From Hyphomicrobiales bacterium (GTDB lineage Bacteria > Pseudomonadota > Alphaproteobacteria > Rhizobiales > JAJFHR01), in assembly GCA_021775475.1 (NCBI GenBank), contig JAJFHS010000042.1, positions 1-64,000 on the forward strand: DNA of 64,000 nucleotides, written 5' to 3'. Under the pieces are notes generated by a model that was not told the DNA's origin, did no database searches, and saw only the letters and a list, made by a program, of their open reading frames with translations. Made by a program: the position numbers and the translations under genes. Below are positions 47,145 through 57,315 of this stretch, piece by piece. Each line of letters starts with the position of its first letter. Position 1 is the first letter of the stretch.

Positions 47145-47495
47145 ATGACCAATCCGGCTACCAAAAGACCTCTCGATCTCGATGTTCTGCGTGAGCTTTC
47201 TGAAGTGATCAGCAGCCGCAAAACCGGGTCTGCCCAAACCTCTTACACAGCAAAACTGCTGCATGCAGGCGTTGGCGATTGTGCTAAAAAACTTGGCGAA
47301 GAGGCTGTCGAAACAGTGATCGCGGCTGTTACTGGTGATGGCAGGCAATTGGCGGAAGAAACAGCGGATTTGCTGTATCATCTGCTGGTGACACTGGAAG
47401 CGGCAAACGTACCTCTTGCCGATGTCATGACGGTTTTGCGTGCACGTCAGGGTTTAAGTGGTCTGGATGAAAAAGCGTCAAGGACAAGCAGTTAA
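47145..47495 (+). CDS. hisE: Phosphoribosyl-ATP pyrophosphatase HisE
   Basis: The 116-residue all-alpha MazG-like enzyme removes pyrophosphate from PR-ATP, the second step of histidine synthesis. The metal-binding block [14 protein letters not shown] and the [14 protein letters not shown] helix are clear. The ATG at 47145 with AGGA upstream is preferred over an in-frame TTG at 47097, which gives an unlike tail. It follows hisF by 71 nt and precedes coaA by 5 nt. hisI, hisG and hisD are not in the window. Confidence 0.92.
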   Translation: MTNPATKRPLDLDVLRELSEVISSRKTGSAQTSYTAKLLHAGVGDCAKKLGEEAVETVIAAVTGDGRQLAEETADLLYHLLVTLEAANVPLADVMTVLRARQGLSGLDEKASRTSS

Positions 47496-47500
47496 GCCTG

Positions 47501-48454
47501 ATGGATATACCAGTCCCGCCAAATCATTCGCCATATCGAAAATTCACCAAAACCCAATGGGCAAAGCTTCGTGCCGATACACCGCTGACCTTATCACCTG
47601 ACGAGCTGGAAAAACTCCAGGGCCTCAATGAAAATGTCAAGATGGACGAAGTTCGTCAGATTTATCTGCCGCTGTCGCGATTGTTGAATTTTTATGTCGC
47701 CGCCACTCAAAACCTGCATAAATCAACCCAGGAATTTCTCGGGGGCAAAGAAAACAAGGTACCCTACATTATCGGCATGGCGGGCAGTGTGGCTGTTGGT
47801 AAAAGTACCTCTGCACGCATTCTTCGCGCCCTGCTGGCACGCTGGCCCAACCATCCTCAGGTCGATCTGGTGCCTACAGACGGGTTTTTACTGCCCAATG
47901 CCGAACTTGAACGCCGCGGATTGATGCAGCGCAAAGGCTTTCCCGAAAGCTTTGATGTCGCGCGCATTTTAAAATTCATGTCAGATGTAAAGGCTGGCCG
48001 CAGACAGGTAGAAGCCCCGGTCTATTCTCACATCGCCTATGATGTGCTTGAGGGCGAAAAAATCACCGTCGATCAGCCTGACATACTAATTGTCGAGGGT
48101 CTGAATCTTTTGCGGACGGGTCGTGCCCCCAGGGGCGGCAAATTAATCCCGTATGTTTCGGATTATTTTGATTTTGCCATCTACCTTGATGCCGACGCAA
48201 AGGAAATTGAACGCTGGTATGTGGAGCGGTTTTTTCAGCTGCGTGAAACTGCTTTTAAAAACCCAAAATCCTTTTTTCACCGTTACGCCAGACTCAATGA
48301 TGATGAAACTCATAAAACCGCAACCGAAATCTGGCGTTCGATCAACCTGTTGAACCTGGAAGAAAACATTCTACCAACCCGCCACCGCGCCGATCTGATT
48401 TTACGCAAAAGTGCAAATCACGGCATCGAAGAAGTCGAGTTGCGGAAACTATAG
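47501..48454 (+). CDS. coaA: Type I pantothenate kinase
   Basis: The 317-residue kinase phosphorylates pantothenate, the first and controlled step of coenzyme A synthesis. The P-loop is [17 protein letters not shown], followed by [19 protein letters not shown] and the [10 protein letters not shown] and [10 protein letters not shown] blocks. Full length is typical of CoaA. It is the last gene of the his cluster and overlaps the 3' end of the adenosine kinase gene by 6 nt on the other strand. Confidence 0.96.
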   Translation: MDIPVPPNHSPYRKFTKTQWAKLRADTPLTLSPDELEKLQGLNENVKMDEVRQIYLPLSRLLNFYVAATQNLHKSTQEFLGGKENKVPYIIGMAGSVAVGKSTSARILRALLARWPNHPQVDLVPTDGFLLPNAELERRGLMQRKGFPESFDVARILKFMSDVKAGRRQVEAPVYSHIAYDVLEGEKITVDQPDILIVEGLNLLRTGRAPRGGKLIPYVSDYFDFAIYLDADAKEIERWYVERFFQLRETAFKNPKSFFHRYARLNDDETHKTATEIWRSINLLNLEENILPTRHRADLILRKSANHGIEEVELRKL

Positions 48455-49441
48455 GTTGCGCGATGTCGCCAGCTCGGCAAGTGACATCTCAGGTCTGGCA
48501 CCAATGTGTGAGATGATTTCATTGGCAGCCAGCGCCCCCAGATGCCCGCATTCGGGCAAAGGCTTATCTTGGCTAAGCCCATATAAAAACCCGGCAGCAA
48601 AGAGATCGCCAGCCCCGGTTGTATCGACAACTTCATCAATTCCAACGGCTGGGACTTCGTGGCACTCGTTACCCTTGATGATCACACAGCCTTTTTCGCT
48701 GCGGGTCAAAACCGCCAGCTTGCATTCTTCTGAAGCCAGCTTCACCGCATCTTCAAAGTTGGAAGCTTTGAAAAGAGACATGATTTCCGCCTCATTGGCA
48801 AAAAGAATATCAACGTCTTTGCGCAGAAGATTTTGAAATTCATCACGATAGCGGTCGACGCAAAACGCATCAGATAATGTCAGCGCCACTTGCCGTCCGG
48901 CATTGTGGGCATATTTGGTGGCCTTTAAAAAAGCCCGCTTGGCCTGTTCGGGATCCCACAGATAGCCCTCAAGATAAAGCACATTTGCCGATGCCACCTG
49001 ATCTTCATTAATATCATCCACGCTCAGATTTTGGCTTGCGCCCAAAAATGTGTTCATGGTGCGCTCACCATCGGGCGTTACCAAAACCAGGCAGCGTGCG
49101 GTTTGTGGTCCGCTGGTAGCAGCATCGGTGGTAAATTCAACACCGATGGAGCGGATATCATGGGCAAAGATCTTCCCCAGTTGATCATCACGCACCTTGC
49201 CAATAAAGGCACCTTTGGCGCCGAATGAGGCAACACCGGCAATCGTATTGGCAGCAGAGCCCCCGGAAATCTCGATACCTGCGCTCATTTTTGTATAAAG
49301 CGCTTCGGCCTGAGCTTCATCAATCAGCGACATTGAGCCTTTGGCCAGCTCATGGTCTTTGAGGAAAGCATCATCGCTGCGGCTCAATACATCAACAATC
49401 GCATTGCCAATACCAAGCACATCTATTTTTGTTGCCGCCAT
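48449..49441 (-). CDS. PfkB-family adenosine/ribokinase-type sugar kinase
   Basis: The 330-residue PfkB kinase shows the two-part signature: [20 protein letters not shown] near residue 60, and [18 protein letters not shown] with the catalytic base near 260. N-terminal [13 protein letters not shown] fits the adenosine-kinase group, and homologues beside coaA in alphaproteobacteria are usually annotated so. Substrate specificity is inferred. The ATG at 49441 has AAGGATGG upstream and is preferred; the frame extends to 49546 without family text. Confidence 0.83.
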   Translation of the reverse strand: MAATKIDVLGIGNAIVDVLSRSDDAFLKDHELAKGSMSLIDEAQAEALYTKMSAGIEISGGSAANTIAGVASFGAKGAFIGKVRDDQLGKIFAHDIRSIGVEFTTDAATSGPQTARCLVLVTPDGERTMNTFLGASQNLSVDDINEDQVASANVLYLEGYLWDPEQAKRAFLKATKYAHNAGRQVALTLSDAFCVDRYRDEFQNLLRKDVDILFANEAEIMSLFKASNFEDAVKLASEECKLAVLTRSEKGCVIIKGNECHEVPAVGIDEVVDTTGAGDLFAAGFLYGLSQDKPLPECGHLGALAANEIISHIGARPEMSLAELATSRNL

Positions 49442-49603
49442 GTTTATTACCATCCTTGTTTTAGCCAGCGCGGAACATACGGGTGTGGGCGCGTGGCCGC
49501 AAGCAATAATATTGCTGTCAGCATTTGCCACCCTTGCCACAGGCAAAACAAGTGATTAAATGAAAACCACCCAAGCTCCTTAAACCAACAGATTGTCCTT
49601 CCC

Positions 49604-50293
49604 GTGTTTCAGGCCGCCGCCAAATCAATCGAGCAGTTATTGTCGCCAAAGTTTCGCTTCGTTCTGTTTAAATCTCTGGGCCTGACGATCGTGGTGTTTG
49701 TGGTTCTATGGATATCTCTTCAGGCGATACTGGCAAAGTTTTTGATCCTGTCTTATGGCTGGATGGAAACGATTGTTGCCATTCTTGCCGGTCTTGGCCT
49801 GTTTGCGGGAATGTTTTTACTGCTCCTGCCGATTACCGCATTTGTTGCTACATTTTTTATTGATGAAATTGCTGAAGCGGTGGAAGAACGTCACTATCCC
49901 GATGACCCGGCGGGCAGGGAAATGCCGGTGGTTCAGGGCCTGGTTATTGCTGCAAAATTCACCGTCAGCATCATCGCCATTAATATTCTGGTGCTGCTGG
50001 TGGCCCTTATCCCCGGTATCAATCTGGTGGTATTCTATGGTGGCAATGGTTATTTGCTTGGCCGGGAATATTTTGAACTCTGTGCCTTGCGCCATCTGCC
50101 ACATGACAAAGTGCTGGAATTGCGCCGGGAAAATCGCAGCCGCGTGTGGTTGTCGGGCGTATTGATAGCTATTGTTGCCACCATCCCGTTCGTCAACCTG
50201 TTTGCGCCCTTGTTTGCCACCGCATTAATGGTGCACACGTTTAAGGCCGTCAGCCGCAAATCAATTCAGTATCTGCAATTATCAGACAGTTGA
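49604..50293 (+). CDS. EI24/CysZ-family inner-membrane protein
   Basis: The 229-residue protein has about four to six membrane helices (for example LGLTIVVFVVLWISLQAIL and FAGMFLLLLPITAFVATFF). The DEIAEAVEERHYP stretch and the GYLLGREYFELCALRH text place it in the EI24 domain family, which includes the sulfate permease CysZ. Sulfate transport is inferred only. A GTG at 49604 is used as start; an ATG farther in would lose the first helix. It overlaps nth by 12 nt at the 3' end, on opposite strands. Confidence 0.83.
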   Translation: MFQAAAKSIEQLLSPKFRFVLFKSLGLTIVVFVVLWISLQAILAKFLILSYGWMETIVAILAGLGLFAGMFLLLLPITAFVATFFIDEIAEAVEERHYPDDPAGREMPVVQGLVIAAKFTVSIIAINILVLLVALIPGINLVVFYGGNGYLLGREYFELCALRHLPHDKVLELRRENRSRVWLSGVLIAIVATIPFVNLFAPLFATALMVHTFKAVSRKSIQYLQLSDS

Positions 50294-50917
50294 TTTTGCC
50301 TTGTATCCACAAAGATCATTGATCAGGCAATGACCACAATCGGGTTTGCGTGCCTTGCACACATAACGCCCGTGCAAAATCAACCAGTGATGGGCATGCA
50401 GCAAAAACTGCGAGGGAATATTTTTCTCCAACTTCTTTTCAACTTCCAAAGGCGTTTTACCCGGCGCAAGCCCGGTGCGGTTACCCAGTCTGAACAAATG
50501 GGTGTCCACCGCTATCGTTGGCTGGCCAAAAGCCATATTAAGCACCACGTTGGCGGTTTTGCGGCCAACCCCGGGCAGGGTTTCCAGCGCTTCACGGGTC
50601 TGGGGGATTTCGCCATCGAAATTATCCAGCAACAGCTGCGATAAGCCAATAACATGTTTGGCCTTATTGCGGTAAAGCCCGATGGTTTTGATATAATCGC
50701 GCACCCGGGCCTCGCCCAGCGCCAGCATTTTTGCTGGTGTGTCGGCTACTTTAAACAACGCTTTTGTCGCCTTGTTAACGCCGACGTCTGTGGCCTGCGC
50801 CGACAGCACCACCGCCACCAGCAACGTATAGGCATTGACATGGTCAAGTTCACCTTGCGGGTTGGGGGAAGCGTCTTTGAAACGTTGAAACATTTCCTCT
50901 ATTTTTTGTTTTTTCAT
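50282..50917 (-). CDS. nth: Endonuclease III
   Basis: The 211-residue glycosylase/AP lyase removes oxidised pyrimidines. It has the helix-hairpin-helix (LPGVGRKTANVVL), the catalytic lysine in this motif, the VDTHLFRLGNRTGL block with catalytic aspartate, and the C-X6-C-X2-C-X5-C cluster for a [4Fe-4S] centre near residues 188-204. Length is normal. It is divergent from the DUF2244 gene and convergent with the EI24-like gene. Confidence 0.95.
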   Translation of the reverse strand: MKKQKIEEMFQRFKDASPNPQGELDHVNAYTLLVAVVLSAQATDVGVNKATKALFKVADTPAKMLALGEARVRDYIKTIGLYRNKAKHVIGLSQLLLDNFDGEIPQTREALETLPGVGRKTANVVLNMAFGQPTIAVDTHLFRLGNRTGLAPGKTPLEVEKKLEKNIPSQFLLHAHHWLILHGRYVCKARKPDCGHCLINDLCGYKAKSTV

Positions 50918-51024
50918 CGGGTTACATCTGTAATCAATAGATTCAAAAGCAAATCTGCTTGCTCAATTTAGCTAGATGGCTATGATTTACCATAGGCAAT
51001 TTGCTAATTCGAAAAATAGATCCC

Positions 51025-51486
51025 ATGTCTGAAAAAACCACACTTGCAGTTCTTGCACCCAATCGCTCTTTGGACCACCGCGGGTTTTTCATCCTTATGG
51101 CGATAATCAGCGGCGTCAGTTTCATTTCCGGCGTGGTTTTCATCTCCGTTGGTGCCTGGCCTGTGGTTGGCTTTTTCGGCCTCGATGTCCTGTTGATTTA
51201 TTGGGCCTTCAAGCTGAATTATCGCTCCGGCGGCCTGCGCGAAATAATCGAACTCGATGATGAAACCCTGAAAATCACACGCATCTCGCCGGCCGGGCAG
51301 GCTAAAACCTGGCAATTTAATCGCTACTGGGTGCGGGTTCAACATTCGTTCGATCCGGAAGAAGAATATGACAACCAGCCGCTGATCCTGACGTCGCATG
51401 GCCGCACGCTGGAAATAGCCGGGTTTTTGTCCCCGGACGAAAAAATAGAGTTTTCAGAATTTTTGCGAAAAGCTCTCAAGGCCTGA
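51025..51486 (+). CDS. DUF2244 membrane protein
   Basis: The 153-residue protein has two membrane helices near residues 23-60 and a C-terminal soluble domain (about 75-150), with WVRVQHSFDPEEEYDNQPLIL as a recognisable family block. DUF2244 proteins often sit near nth or ctaG/cox genes; their role is unknown. The ATG at 51025 is used; an in-frame TTG at 51001 is less likely. It is divergent from nth over about 110 nt and precedes ogt. Confidence 0.83.
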   Translation: MSEKTTLAVLAPNRSLDHRGFFILMAIISGVSFISGVVFISVGAWPVVGFFGLDVLLIYWAFKLNYRSGGLREIIELDDETLKITRISPAGQAKTWQFNRYWVRVQHSFDPEEEYDNQPLILTSHGRTLEIAGFLSPDEKIEFSEFLRKALKA

Positions 51487-51561
51487 TGGCGCCCCCAAGA
51501 AACGGGTGGCTGAACTAACCATAAGCTGCAATGGTGACGGCAGATAAATGAGGGTCAACCA

Positions 51562-52464
51562 ATGAACCATGCAGCCGAAAACCTGAGCGATATCGAGCAG
51601 GCTGAAACGCAACTGATCATGCCCGGTGCTGATGATTATTCAACCGTTGCCCTGGCCATTGAGTACCTCACGCAAAACTGGCGCGAGCAGCCATCGCTGA
51701 AAGACATTTCGGCCCACGTTGAAATGAGCGAAACCCAGTTTCATAAGCTTTTTTCACGCTGGGCGGGAATAAGTCCCAAGGAATTTATCCGCACCCTCAC
51801 CCTTCAGCATGCCCGCAGCCTTTTGGCCAATTCAGCCAGCGTCCTTGATACAACCTATGAAGTCGGCCTGTCCGGTCCCGGCAGACTGCACGATTTGTTC
51901 GTGCGCTATGAAGCGATGACGCCGGGAGCTTACAAAGCCGGTGGTGAGGGTTTGGCCATTGCCTATGGCTTTCACGATTCACCCTTTGGCACCTGCCTCG
52001 CTATGGCCACCAACCGCGGTCTTGCCGGTCTGGCGTTTTGCGATGTTGGCTGCGAGGCGCGTGCTGCTGCACTGGAAGACATGAAAGGCCGTTGGCCTAA
52101 AGCCGAGTTTTATCAAGATGTTGCGGTGACACAACGCTTTATCGCACGCTCGTTTGTACAGGAAAACTGGTCCATTGATCAGCCGCTGAAACTGGTTTTG
52201 ATCGGTAGCGAATTTGATGTTACCGTCTGGCAAACCTTGCTCAAAGTACCCTTTGGCCGGGCTGTAACCTATGGCGACATTGCCCGCCATATCGGCAAGC
52301 CCAAGGCTGCACGCGCTGTGGGATCAGCCGTTGGCCGCAATCCGGTGTCATTTGTTGTGCCGTGTCACCGTGCCTTGCGGGCATCAGGTGCCATGGGTGG
52401 CTATCACTGGGGCCTTACCCGTAAACATGCCATTATCGGCTGGGAAACCGGGTTGTTGAACTAA
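51562..52464 (+). CDS. AraC-type HTH + methylated-DNA-cysteine methyltransferase
   Basis: The 300-residue protein joins an AraC-type helix-turn-helix (about 25-105) to an Ogt domain (about 130-300) that repairs O6-methylguanine by accepting the methyl group on the cysteine of PCHRALR. The LKVPFGRAVTYGDIARHIG segment is the family's DNA-binding block. It resembles Ada without the N-terminal zinc/phosphotriester domain (no C-X3-C cluster), so it is likely a repair protein and possible regulator that cannot sense methylphosphotriesters. It converges with an orphan lipoprotein gene. Confidence 0.88.
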   Translation: MNHAAENLSDIEQAETQLIMPGADDYSTVALAIEYLTQNWREQPSLKDISAHVEMSETQFHKLFSRWAGISPKEFIRTLTLQHARSLLANSASVLDTTYEVGLSGPGRLHDLFVRYEAMTPGAYKAGGEGLAIAYGFHDSPFGTCLAMATNRGLAGLAFCDVGCEARAAALEDMKGRWPKAEFYQDVAVTQRFIARSFVQENWSIDQPLKLVLIGSEFDVTVWQTLLKVPFGRAVTYGDIARHIGKPKAARAVGSAVGRNPVSFVVPCHRALRASGAMGGYHWGLTRKHAIIGWETGLLN

Positions 52465-52476
52465 AAACCTTCAAGC

Positions 52477-52839
52477 CTAAGCAGCTGGGGTCGCCTCAAA
52501 TGGTGGGCAATCTTTGGCAATGCCCAATTTTTTGATTTGTTCGTTACGGGTCAAAAGTGCGGCACGCTCCTTATCGAGCGTTGAAGTGAGATCGAGCAAC
52601 AGCGGCGATCCTAAGAACAATTGCGTGGTATTGCCAATATTGCGTTGCTCTTCTTCAGCATCAAGAGCCGTAAATTTCTGCTTGTTCAAATTAAACTCAG
52701 CCTTGAGATGTTCGCAGGTAAAAGCCTGATCCAGTGCATTGTATTGCAGGACCGGTATTGCAATGCGACCGCCACAGGCTTGCAGGAATACAGCCATCAA
52801 AGTGATCCACCCGAAGTTTTTTAATGAATTTGCTGACAT
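52477..52839 (-). CDS. Small lipoprotein of unknown function
   Basis: The 120-residue protein has a signal peptide with lipobox LQACGG (lipidated cysteine at about residue 22), so it is expected on a membrane. The mature part is hydrophilic with no recognised domain and one internal cysteine (FTCEHLKAEF). It is divergent from a second lipoprotein gene, 77 nt away. I do not recognise a family. Confidence 0.68.
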   Translation of the reverse strand: MSANSLKNFGWITLMAVFLQACGGRIAIPVLQYNALDQAFTCEHLKAEFNLNKQKFTALDAEEEQRNIGNTTQLFLGSPLLLDLTSTLDKERAALLTRNEQIKKLGIAKDCPPFEATPAA

Positions 52840-52916
52840 ATTTTTCTAACTCTTTAACCAATTCAACGCAAAATACTTAAAATCCAATAACCATTTCTCT
52901 CACGAGAACCTTTACG

Positions 52917-53480
52917 ATGATTAAATTTACCCCGATTGCGTTAATGTTTCTTTTATTGGGCGCGTGTGCTGGCGGGCCAAGGCTGGAAGCGATGGTGCCT
53001 GATGTGGCCACCAATGCCGTCATTACCGAAAACTCCAGCTTGTGGAAATCAACCGGGATTGACGAGATTACCGGCAGTACCAAAACAAACAAATTGTGGA
53101 AGACGCAAATTACCAATGAAGTTTTTGCAAACGCCTTGCGGCAATCTCTTGGCCTTCACGCGGTTTTGAGTGACGGTGATGGAAAATATAAAGTCTCAGC
53201 CAAGCTGAAAGAGCTTAGACAGCCATTTTTGGGCATTGAGTTGGCGGTGACCGCACGGGTTAAATATACAGTCACCAGGACAAGCGATAAGTTTATTGTG
53301 TTTAATCGCATGATTACCGAGACCTACATCTCCACTTTAAAAGATTCATACGTCTTTAGCGATCGCCTCAAACTCGCCAACGAAGGGGCGATCAAAGACA
53401 ATATCAAAAAGTTCATAGGTGCTTATATTGCCGAAAGCCGCACTTTCCCCGAAACTTTCTACACACCACCGAGCTCATAG
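52917..53480 (+). CDS. Lipoprotein of unknown function
   Basis: The 187-residue protein has a short signal peptide with lipobox LGACAGG (cysteine about residue 17). The mature domain has alternating beta-type segments (KYKVSAKLKELRQPFLGIELAVTA, VKYTVTRTSDKFIVFNRMI) reminiscent of small outer-membrane lipoproteins, but I do not recognise the family. It is divergent from another lipoprotein gene and converges with gpmA (10-nt gap). Confidence 0.7.
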   Translation: MIKFTPIALMFLLLGACAGGPRLEAMVPDVATNAVITENSSLWKSTGIDEITGSTKTNKLWKTQITNEVFANALRQSLGLHAVLSDGDGKYKVSAKLKELRQPFLGIELAVTARVKYTVTRTSDKFIVFNRMITETYISTLKDSYVFSDRLKLANEGAIKDNIKKFIGAYIAESRTFPETFYTPPSS

Positions 53481-53490
53481 GCTCGAGTGA

Positions 53491-54102
53491 TTATTCTGAT
53501 TTGGAAATCGGCTGACCGTTTTCGTCGAGCTCATAAATTATGGGCGCCCCGGTAGCGAGATTGAGCTTCGTTACTTCATCGCGCTCCAAATTATCAAGCT
53601 CCATAATCAGTGCGCGCAAGGAATTGCCATGGGCAGCCACCAGTACCGATTTTCCGCTTAATACAACAGGTAAAATCTTCTGTCTGAAATAGGGCAGCAC
53701 CCTTTCTGCCGTGTCTTTCAGGCTTTCACCGCCCGGTGGCGGTATATCAAAAGACCGACGCCAGATATGCACCTGCTCCTCGCCCCATTTTTCGCGCGCG
53801 TCATCTTTATTGAGGCCGGTCAAATCACCATAATTACGTTCATTAAGCGCTTGTTCCTCGATGGTTTCGAGGCCAGTCTGGCCAAGCTCTTCTAACATGA
53901 TGGTCAGGGTTTTTTGTGCCCGGATGAGTTTGCTGGTGAAGGCAATATCAAAGGTAATGCCGCGGGCTTTAAGATTTTTTCCAGCCGCATGGGCTTCTTC
54001 AATGCCGCGGGTCGTTAAATCCACATCCTTCCAGCCAGTAAACAGGTTCTTTTTATTCCAGATACTTTCACCATGGCGCACAAGAACAAGCAGGTTTTTC
54101 AT
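53491..54102 (-). CDS. gpmA: 2,3-bisphosphoglycerate-dependent phosphoglycerate mutase
   Basis: The 203-residue histidine-phosphatase-fold enzyme interconverts 2- and 3-phosphoglycerate. The phosphohistidine is in [18 protein letters not shown] and the second histidine in [31 protein letters not shown] is typical of dPGM. The length is the short alphaproteobacterial form. It leads into dapB on the same strand, 28 nt apart. Confidence 0.93.
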   Translation of the reverse strand: MKNLLVLVRHGESIWNKKNLFTGWKDVDLTTRGIEEAHAAGKNLKARGITFDIAFTSKLIRAQKTLTIMLEELGQTGLETIEEQALNERNYGDLTGLNKDDAREKWGEEQVHIWRRSFDIPPPGGESLKDTAERVLPYFRQKILPVVLSGKSVLVAAHGNSLRALIMELDNLERDEVTKLNLATGAPIIYELDENGQPISKSE

Positions 54103-54130
54103 TTTATTTTCTCATCAAATACGGGTCGGT

Positions 54131-54937
54131 CTAAAGACCCAAAACATCATTCATGGAATAAAGCCCGGGCGATTTATCAAATCCCCATAAGGCGGCACGA
54201 ACCGCACCGCGGGCAAAAAGGGTGCGATCCGTTGCCTTGTGAGCAAGTTCAATGCGCTCACCCTCGCTGGCAAAAATAACCGTATGTTCGCCAATGACAC
54301 TGCCACCTCTTAACGTGGCAAAGCCGATATCGCCGGGTTCGCGCGCGCCGGTAATGCCATCGCGCGAGCGCACAGATTTTTCATTGAGGTCGACACCACG
54401 ACCATCAGCAGCAGCCTGGCCTAGCAGCAAAGCTGTGCCTGAAGGTGCGTCCACTTTATGGCGGTGGTGCATTTCCAGCACTTCGATGTCATATTCATCA
54501 TTCAAAATCCCGGCCACCTGAGATATCAGAGAGGCAAGAAGATTGACGCCCACACTCATATTACCGGATTTGATAATGCGGGCATGACGTGCAGCCGCAC
54601 TTATTTTTGTCTCGTCAGCATCGCTAAACCCGGTTGTGCCGATAACATGGACAATACGTGCTTGCGCAGCAATGGCAGCAAATTCCACACTTGCCGCAGG
54701 AACGGTGAAATCCAAAACCGCATCCAGTTCCACAAACATTTCCAGCGCGTTGTCGGTAATTTCCTGACCAAGATTGCCAATGCCGGCAAGCTCGCCCAAA
54801 TCCTTGCCAATGGCCTCAGCACCGGGTCGCTCAATGCCACCGGCCACCACACACCCCGGTGTCTCATGTACCATACGCACCAGATTAAGCCCCATGCGCC
54901 CGGCAGCACCAACAACACCAATTTTTAAATCTGCCAT
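54131..54937 (-). CDS. dapB: 4-hydroxy-tetrahydrodipicolinate reductase
   Basis: The 268-residue NAD(P)H enzyme works in lysine/diaminopimelate synthesis. The nucleotide fold begins [17 protein letters not shown], and the active-site block is [19 protein letters not shown] with the catalytic histidines and lysine. It shares a strand with gpmA, a DUF1330 gene and pyrF, as in many alphaproteobacteria. Confidence 0.95.
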   Translation of the reverse strand: MADLKIGVVGAAGRMGLNLVRMVHETPGCVVAGGIERPGAEAIGKDLGELAGIGNLGQEITDNALEMFVELDAVLDFTVPAASVEFAAIAAQARIVHVIGTTGFSDADETKISAAARHARIIKSGNMSVGVNLLASLISQVAGILNDEYDIEVLEMHHRHKVDAPSGTALLLGQAAADGRGVDLNEKSVRSRDGITGAREPGDIGFATLRGGSVIGEHTVIFASEGERIELAHKATDRTLFARGAVRAALWGFDKSPGLYSMNDVLGL

Positions 54938-54948
54938 ATCCAGCCGCC

Positions 54949-55236
54949 CTATTCTATGCCTTCAACAATGACGATAGTCGCGATACCGGCATCAACGCGA
55001 TGCTCACGCGCAGCCTGATATTCCGATGAATTATAGCAATTGACCGCATCTTCATAAGTGGCAAATTCCAGCACCACATTGCGCGGCCTGTCCTCACCTT
55101 CACATTGTACATAGCGGCCACCGCGCGCCAGCGGTTTTGCACCATATTTTTCAAATGCAGCTTTGGTTCCGGTAATGTATTTGTCGTAAGATATCTGATC
55201 GGTAACCTTCACATGCGCAATCCAATAGCCTTTCAT
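54949..55236 (-). CDS. DUF1330 protein
   Basis: The 95-residue protein has the ferredoxin-like DUF1330 fold. Family text is [20 protein letters not shown] and [20 protein letters not shown]. Dimeric alpha/beta-barrel proteins of this group have no firmly assigned function. The ATG at 55236 (MKGYWIAHV) is chosen over an in-frame start at 55275 that overlaps pyrF. It lies between pyrF and dapB. Confidence 0.9.
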   Translation of the reverse strand: MKGYWIAHVKVTDQISYDKYITGTKAAFEKYGAKPLARGGRYVQCEGEDRPRNVVLEFATYEDAVNCYNSSEYQAAREHRVDAGIATIVIVEGIE

Positions 55237-55252
55237 TAAACCGGCCTTTCTT

Positions 55253-55963
55253 TTAGTTAAACGCAGCAGCTTCAATTTCTTCGATAATCATGGCGGCCGC
55301 GCGCTGGGGATCGTCAGCCTGAATGACAGGCCGAGCCACCACAAGATAATCGGACCCGGCGGAAATAGCCAGAGCAGGGGTCATGACACGTTTTTGATCT
55401 TGTACGTCACCGCCCGCCAAACGAATGCCAGGTGTGACAATTTTCAGCTTGCTGCCAACAACGGCATGAATGGCAGCCGCCTCATGAGCAGAAGCAATAA
55501 CCCCGTCCATCTTCAGGCTCAATGCGGTTTTCGCCCGTGTCAAAACCAGCTCACCCGCAGTCATGCCAATACCCATGCGCGCAAGATCACTGTCATCCAT
55601 ATTGGTCAAAACAGTGACGCCTAAAATTTGCAAACCTGATGATCCGCGCGCTTCAACTGCCGCCATCATCACATGATCATAGGCGTGAACGGTGGTAAAG
55701 GTAACACCAAGCTGGGCGATATTTTCAATTGCTTTTGACACCGTATTGGGAATATCCAGGAGTTTCATATCCAGAAAAACCTGCTTGTTTTGATCAATCA
55801 GTTCGCGCGCCAGTTCCAGCCCACCGGCGAAAACCTGTTGCATACCGATTTTGTAAAAACTCACAGTAGGCCCGAGGGTTTGGACGATGTTACGTGCATC
55901 TTCAATTGTCGGAACATCAAGCCCGACAATCAAGCGGTCTCGAGGCGGTATAACAGAAGTCAT
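55253..55963 (-). CDS. pyrF: Orotidine-5'-phosphate decarboxylase
   Basis: The 236-residue TIM-barrel enzyme makes UMP. The substrate-binding and catalytic text IVGLDVPTIEDARN, VFLDMKLLDIPNTVSKAI (Lys-Asp pair) and the phosphate block DYLVVARPVIQADDPQ are present. It opens the pyrF-DUF1330-dapB-gpmA run on the minus strand. Confidence 0.96.
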   Translation of the reverse strand: MTSVIPPRDRLIVGLDVPTIEDARNIVQTLGPTVSFYKIGMQQVFAGGLELARELIDQNKQVFLDMKLLDIPNTVSKAIENIAQLGVTFTTVHAYDHVMMAAVEARGSSGLQILGVTVLTNMDDSDLARMGIGMTAGELVLTRAKTALSLKMDGVIASAHEAAAIHAVVGSKLKIVTPGIRLAGGDVQDQKRVMTPALAISAGSDYLVVARPVIQADDPQRAAAMIIEEIEAAAFN

Positions 55964-56063
55964 AGAATACCTTGTATTAGAGGAATGCCCCGATGGTTTT
56001 AAGTGTACAAGTGCCCGCTGTCATCTGCAAAATGAGAGATGGCTAACAAAAAGAAAACCGGCA

Positions 56064-57266
56064 TTACTGGCCCAACCACCCGGTTTGATAGGAAACAGTG
56101 TCGAGTTTAGCAAATCTGCGAATGCGTTCAATTTCTGCTTCGATCTTTGATATGCGCCCGGCACTGGGTCGAATTCCGCGCTCCAGCCACACAGCCATTA
56201 CATTGAGGGTGGAGGATTTTCGATCCGCTTTCATGTCAATGCGCCCGACCAGCCTGTTGCCCTCAAGCAGCGGGAAAACATAATAGCCATACTGGCGTTT
56301 GGCAGCAGGCACAAAAACTTCGATGCGGTAGCGAAAGCCAAACAGTCGCTCAGCCCGGGCGCGATCACGCAACAGGGGATCAAAGGGACTGAGAACGCGC
56401 AAACGCTGCGGTGTTTCATCGACTTCATCCATGCGGGCTTTATAATCATGCCAGGCAAGACAAGCCCGCGGGACTTCCCCGTTTGCAGTCTCAACCTCTA
56501 CTTCCACCAGCGCATCACCCTGGCTTGCAATCCAGTCTTTTACCTCAGCAAGACTTACCCCGTCCCAAAAATCCGCTATTTCACGTGGATTGGCAAAACC
56601 CAAACGATCAAGTGCATTTGTACAAGACCAGTGGATATAATCCTCAACCGAAATTTCTTCGCTAAAATGACACTCAGGAATAACCCGTGCACTCAAGTCA
56701 TAGACTTTCTGAAAACCCTGACGGCGCGCTATGGCTATTTCACCCGTGCGCCACAGATATTCCAGCGCGGTTTTGGCCGGATGCCAGTCCCACCAGCCAT
56801 CACCGGAACTTTTTTTTCGGTCCCCAACAGTCAGATCACGAGACATTGTGGGACCATGGCGCTCAATATGCCCCCGTACATCGTCAAATAATTCTTCAAA
56901 CCCATCCCGCCGCCATTTACGCCAGCGCTGGCGCAATTGGTCGCGCGAGCGCTCGAAACGATGACGCCAGTAGGGATAATAGCTGCTGGGAATGATCGAG
57001 GCATCATGGGTCCAGTTCTCGAACACCGCACCGGTAAATTCGTGCAGATGCCTGAGATGATCATGGCCATAGGTCTGGTTGCGGGAAAACAGAATTTGAT
57101 GATGCGCGCGTTCCACCGTATTGATACTGTCAATCTGCACAAAGCCGATCTGCTCTATCAGTTTGAAAACACCATCGGTATCAATGCGGCGAGCGGGCGC
57201 ATGGCTCAGGCCTTGAAGGTGCAGAAAAAACCGGCGGGCATCTTGATTGCGAATTAGAGCTGGCAC
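56064..57266 (-). CDS. YcaQ-type winged-helix DNA glycosylase-like protein
   Basis: The 400-residue protein belongs to the HTH_42 family (YcaQ/AlkX), whose E. coli member unhooks DNA interstrand crosslinks. N-terminal text FKLIEQIGFVQIDSINTVERAHHQIL carries the QxD-type catalytic region of the family, and FENWTHDASIIPSSYYPYW and LSPFDPLLRDRARAERLFGF are further family blocks. Crosslink repair is inferred from family only. The start is a GTG at 57266 with GAGGA about 10 nt upstream. It is divergent from mnmD. Confidence 0.86.
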   Translation of the reverse strand: MPALIRNQDARRFFLHLQGLSHAPARRIDTDGVFKLIEQIGFVQIDSINTVERAHHQILFSRNQTYGHDHLRHLHEFTGAVFENWTHDASIIPSSYYPYWRHRFERSRDQLRQRWRKWRRDGFEELFDDVRGHIERHGPTMSRDLTVGDRKKSSGDGWWDWHPAKTALEYLWRTGEIAIARRQGFQKVYDLSARVIPECHFSEEISVEDYIHWSCTNALDRLGFANPREIADFWDGVSLAEVKDWIASQGDALVEVEVETANGEVPRACLAWHDYKARMDEVDETPQRLRVLSPFDPLLRDRARAERLFGFRYRIEVFVPAAKRQYGYYVFPLLEGNRLVGRIDMKADRKSSTLNVMAVWLERGIRPSAGRISKIEAEIERIRRFAKLDTVSYQTGWLGQ

Positions 57267-57315
57267 GAGCGATTTTCCTCATGTAGGGGTTCACGAACAG
57301 TAAGGATTAAGACCA

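Noticed and set aside
48418-48645. Small open frame antisense to the adenosine kinase gene end
   Set aside because: It overlaps two conserved genes and shows no independent ribosome site or family text.
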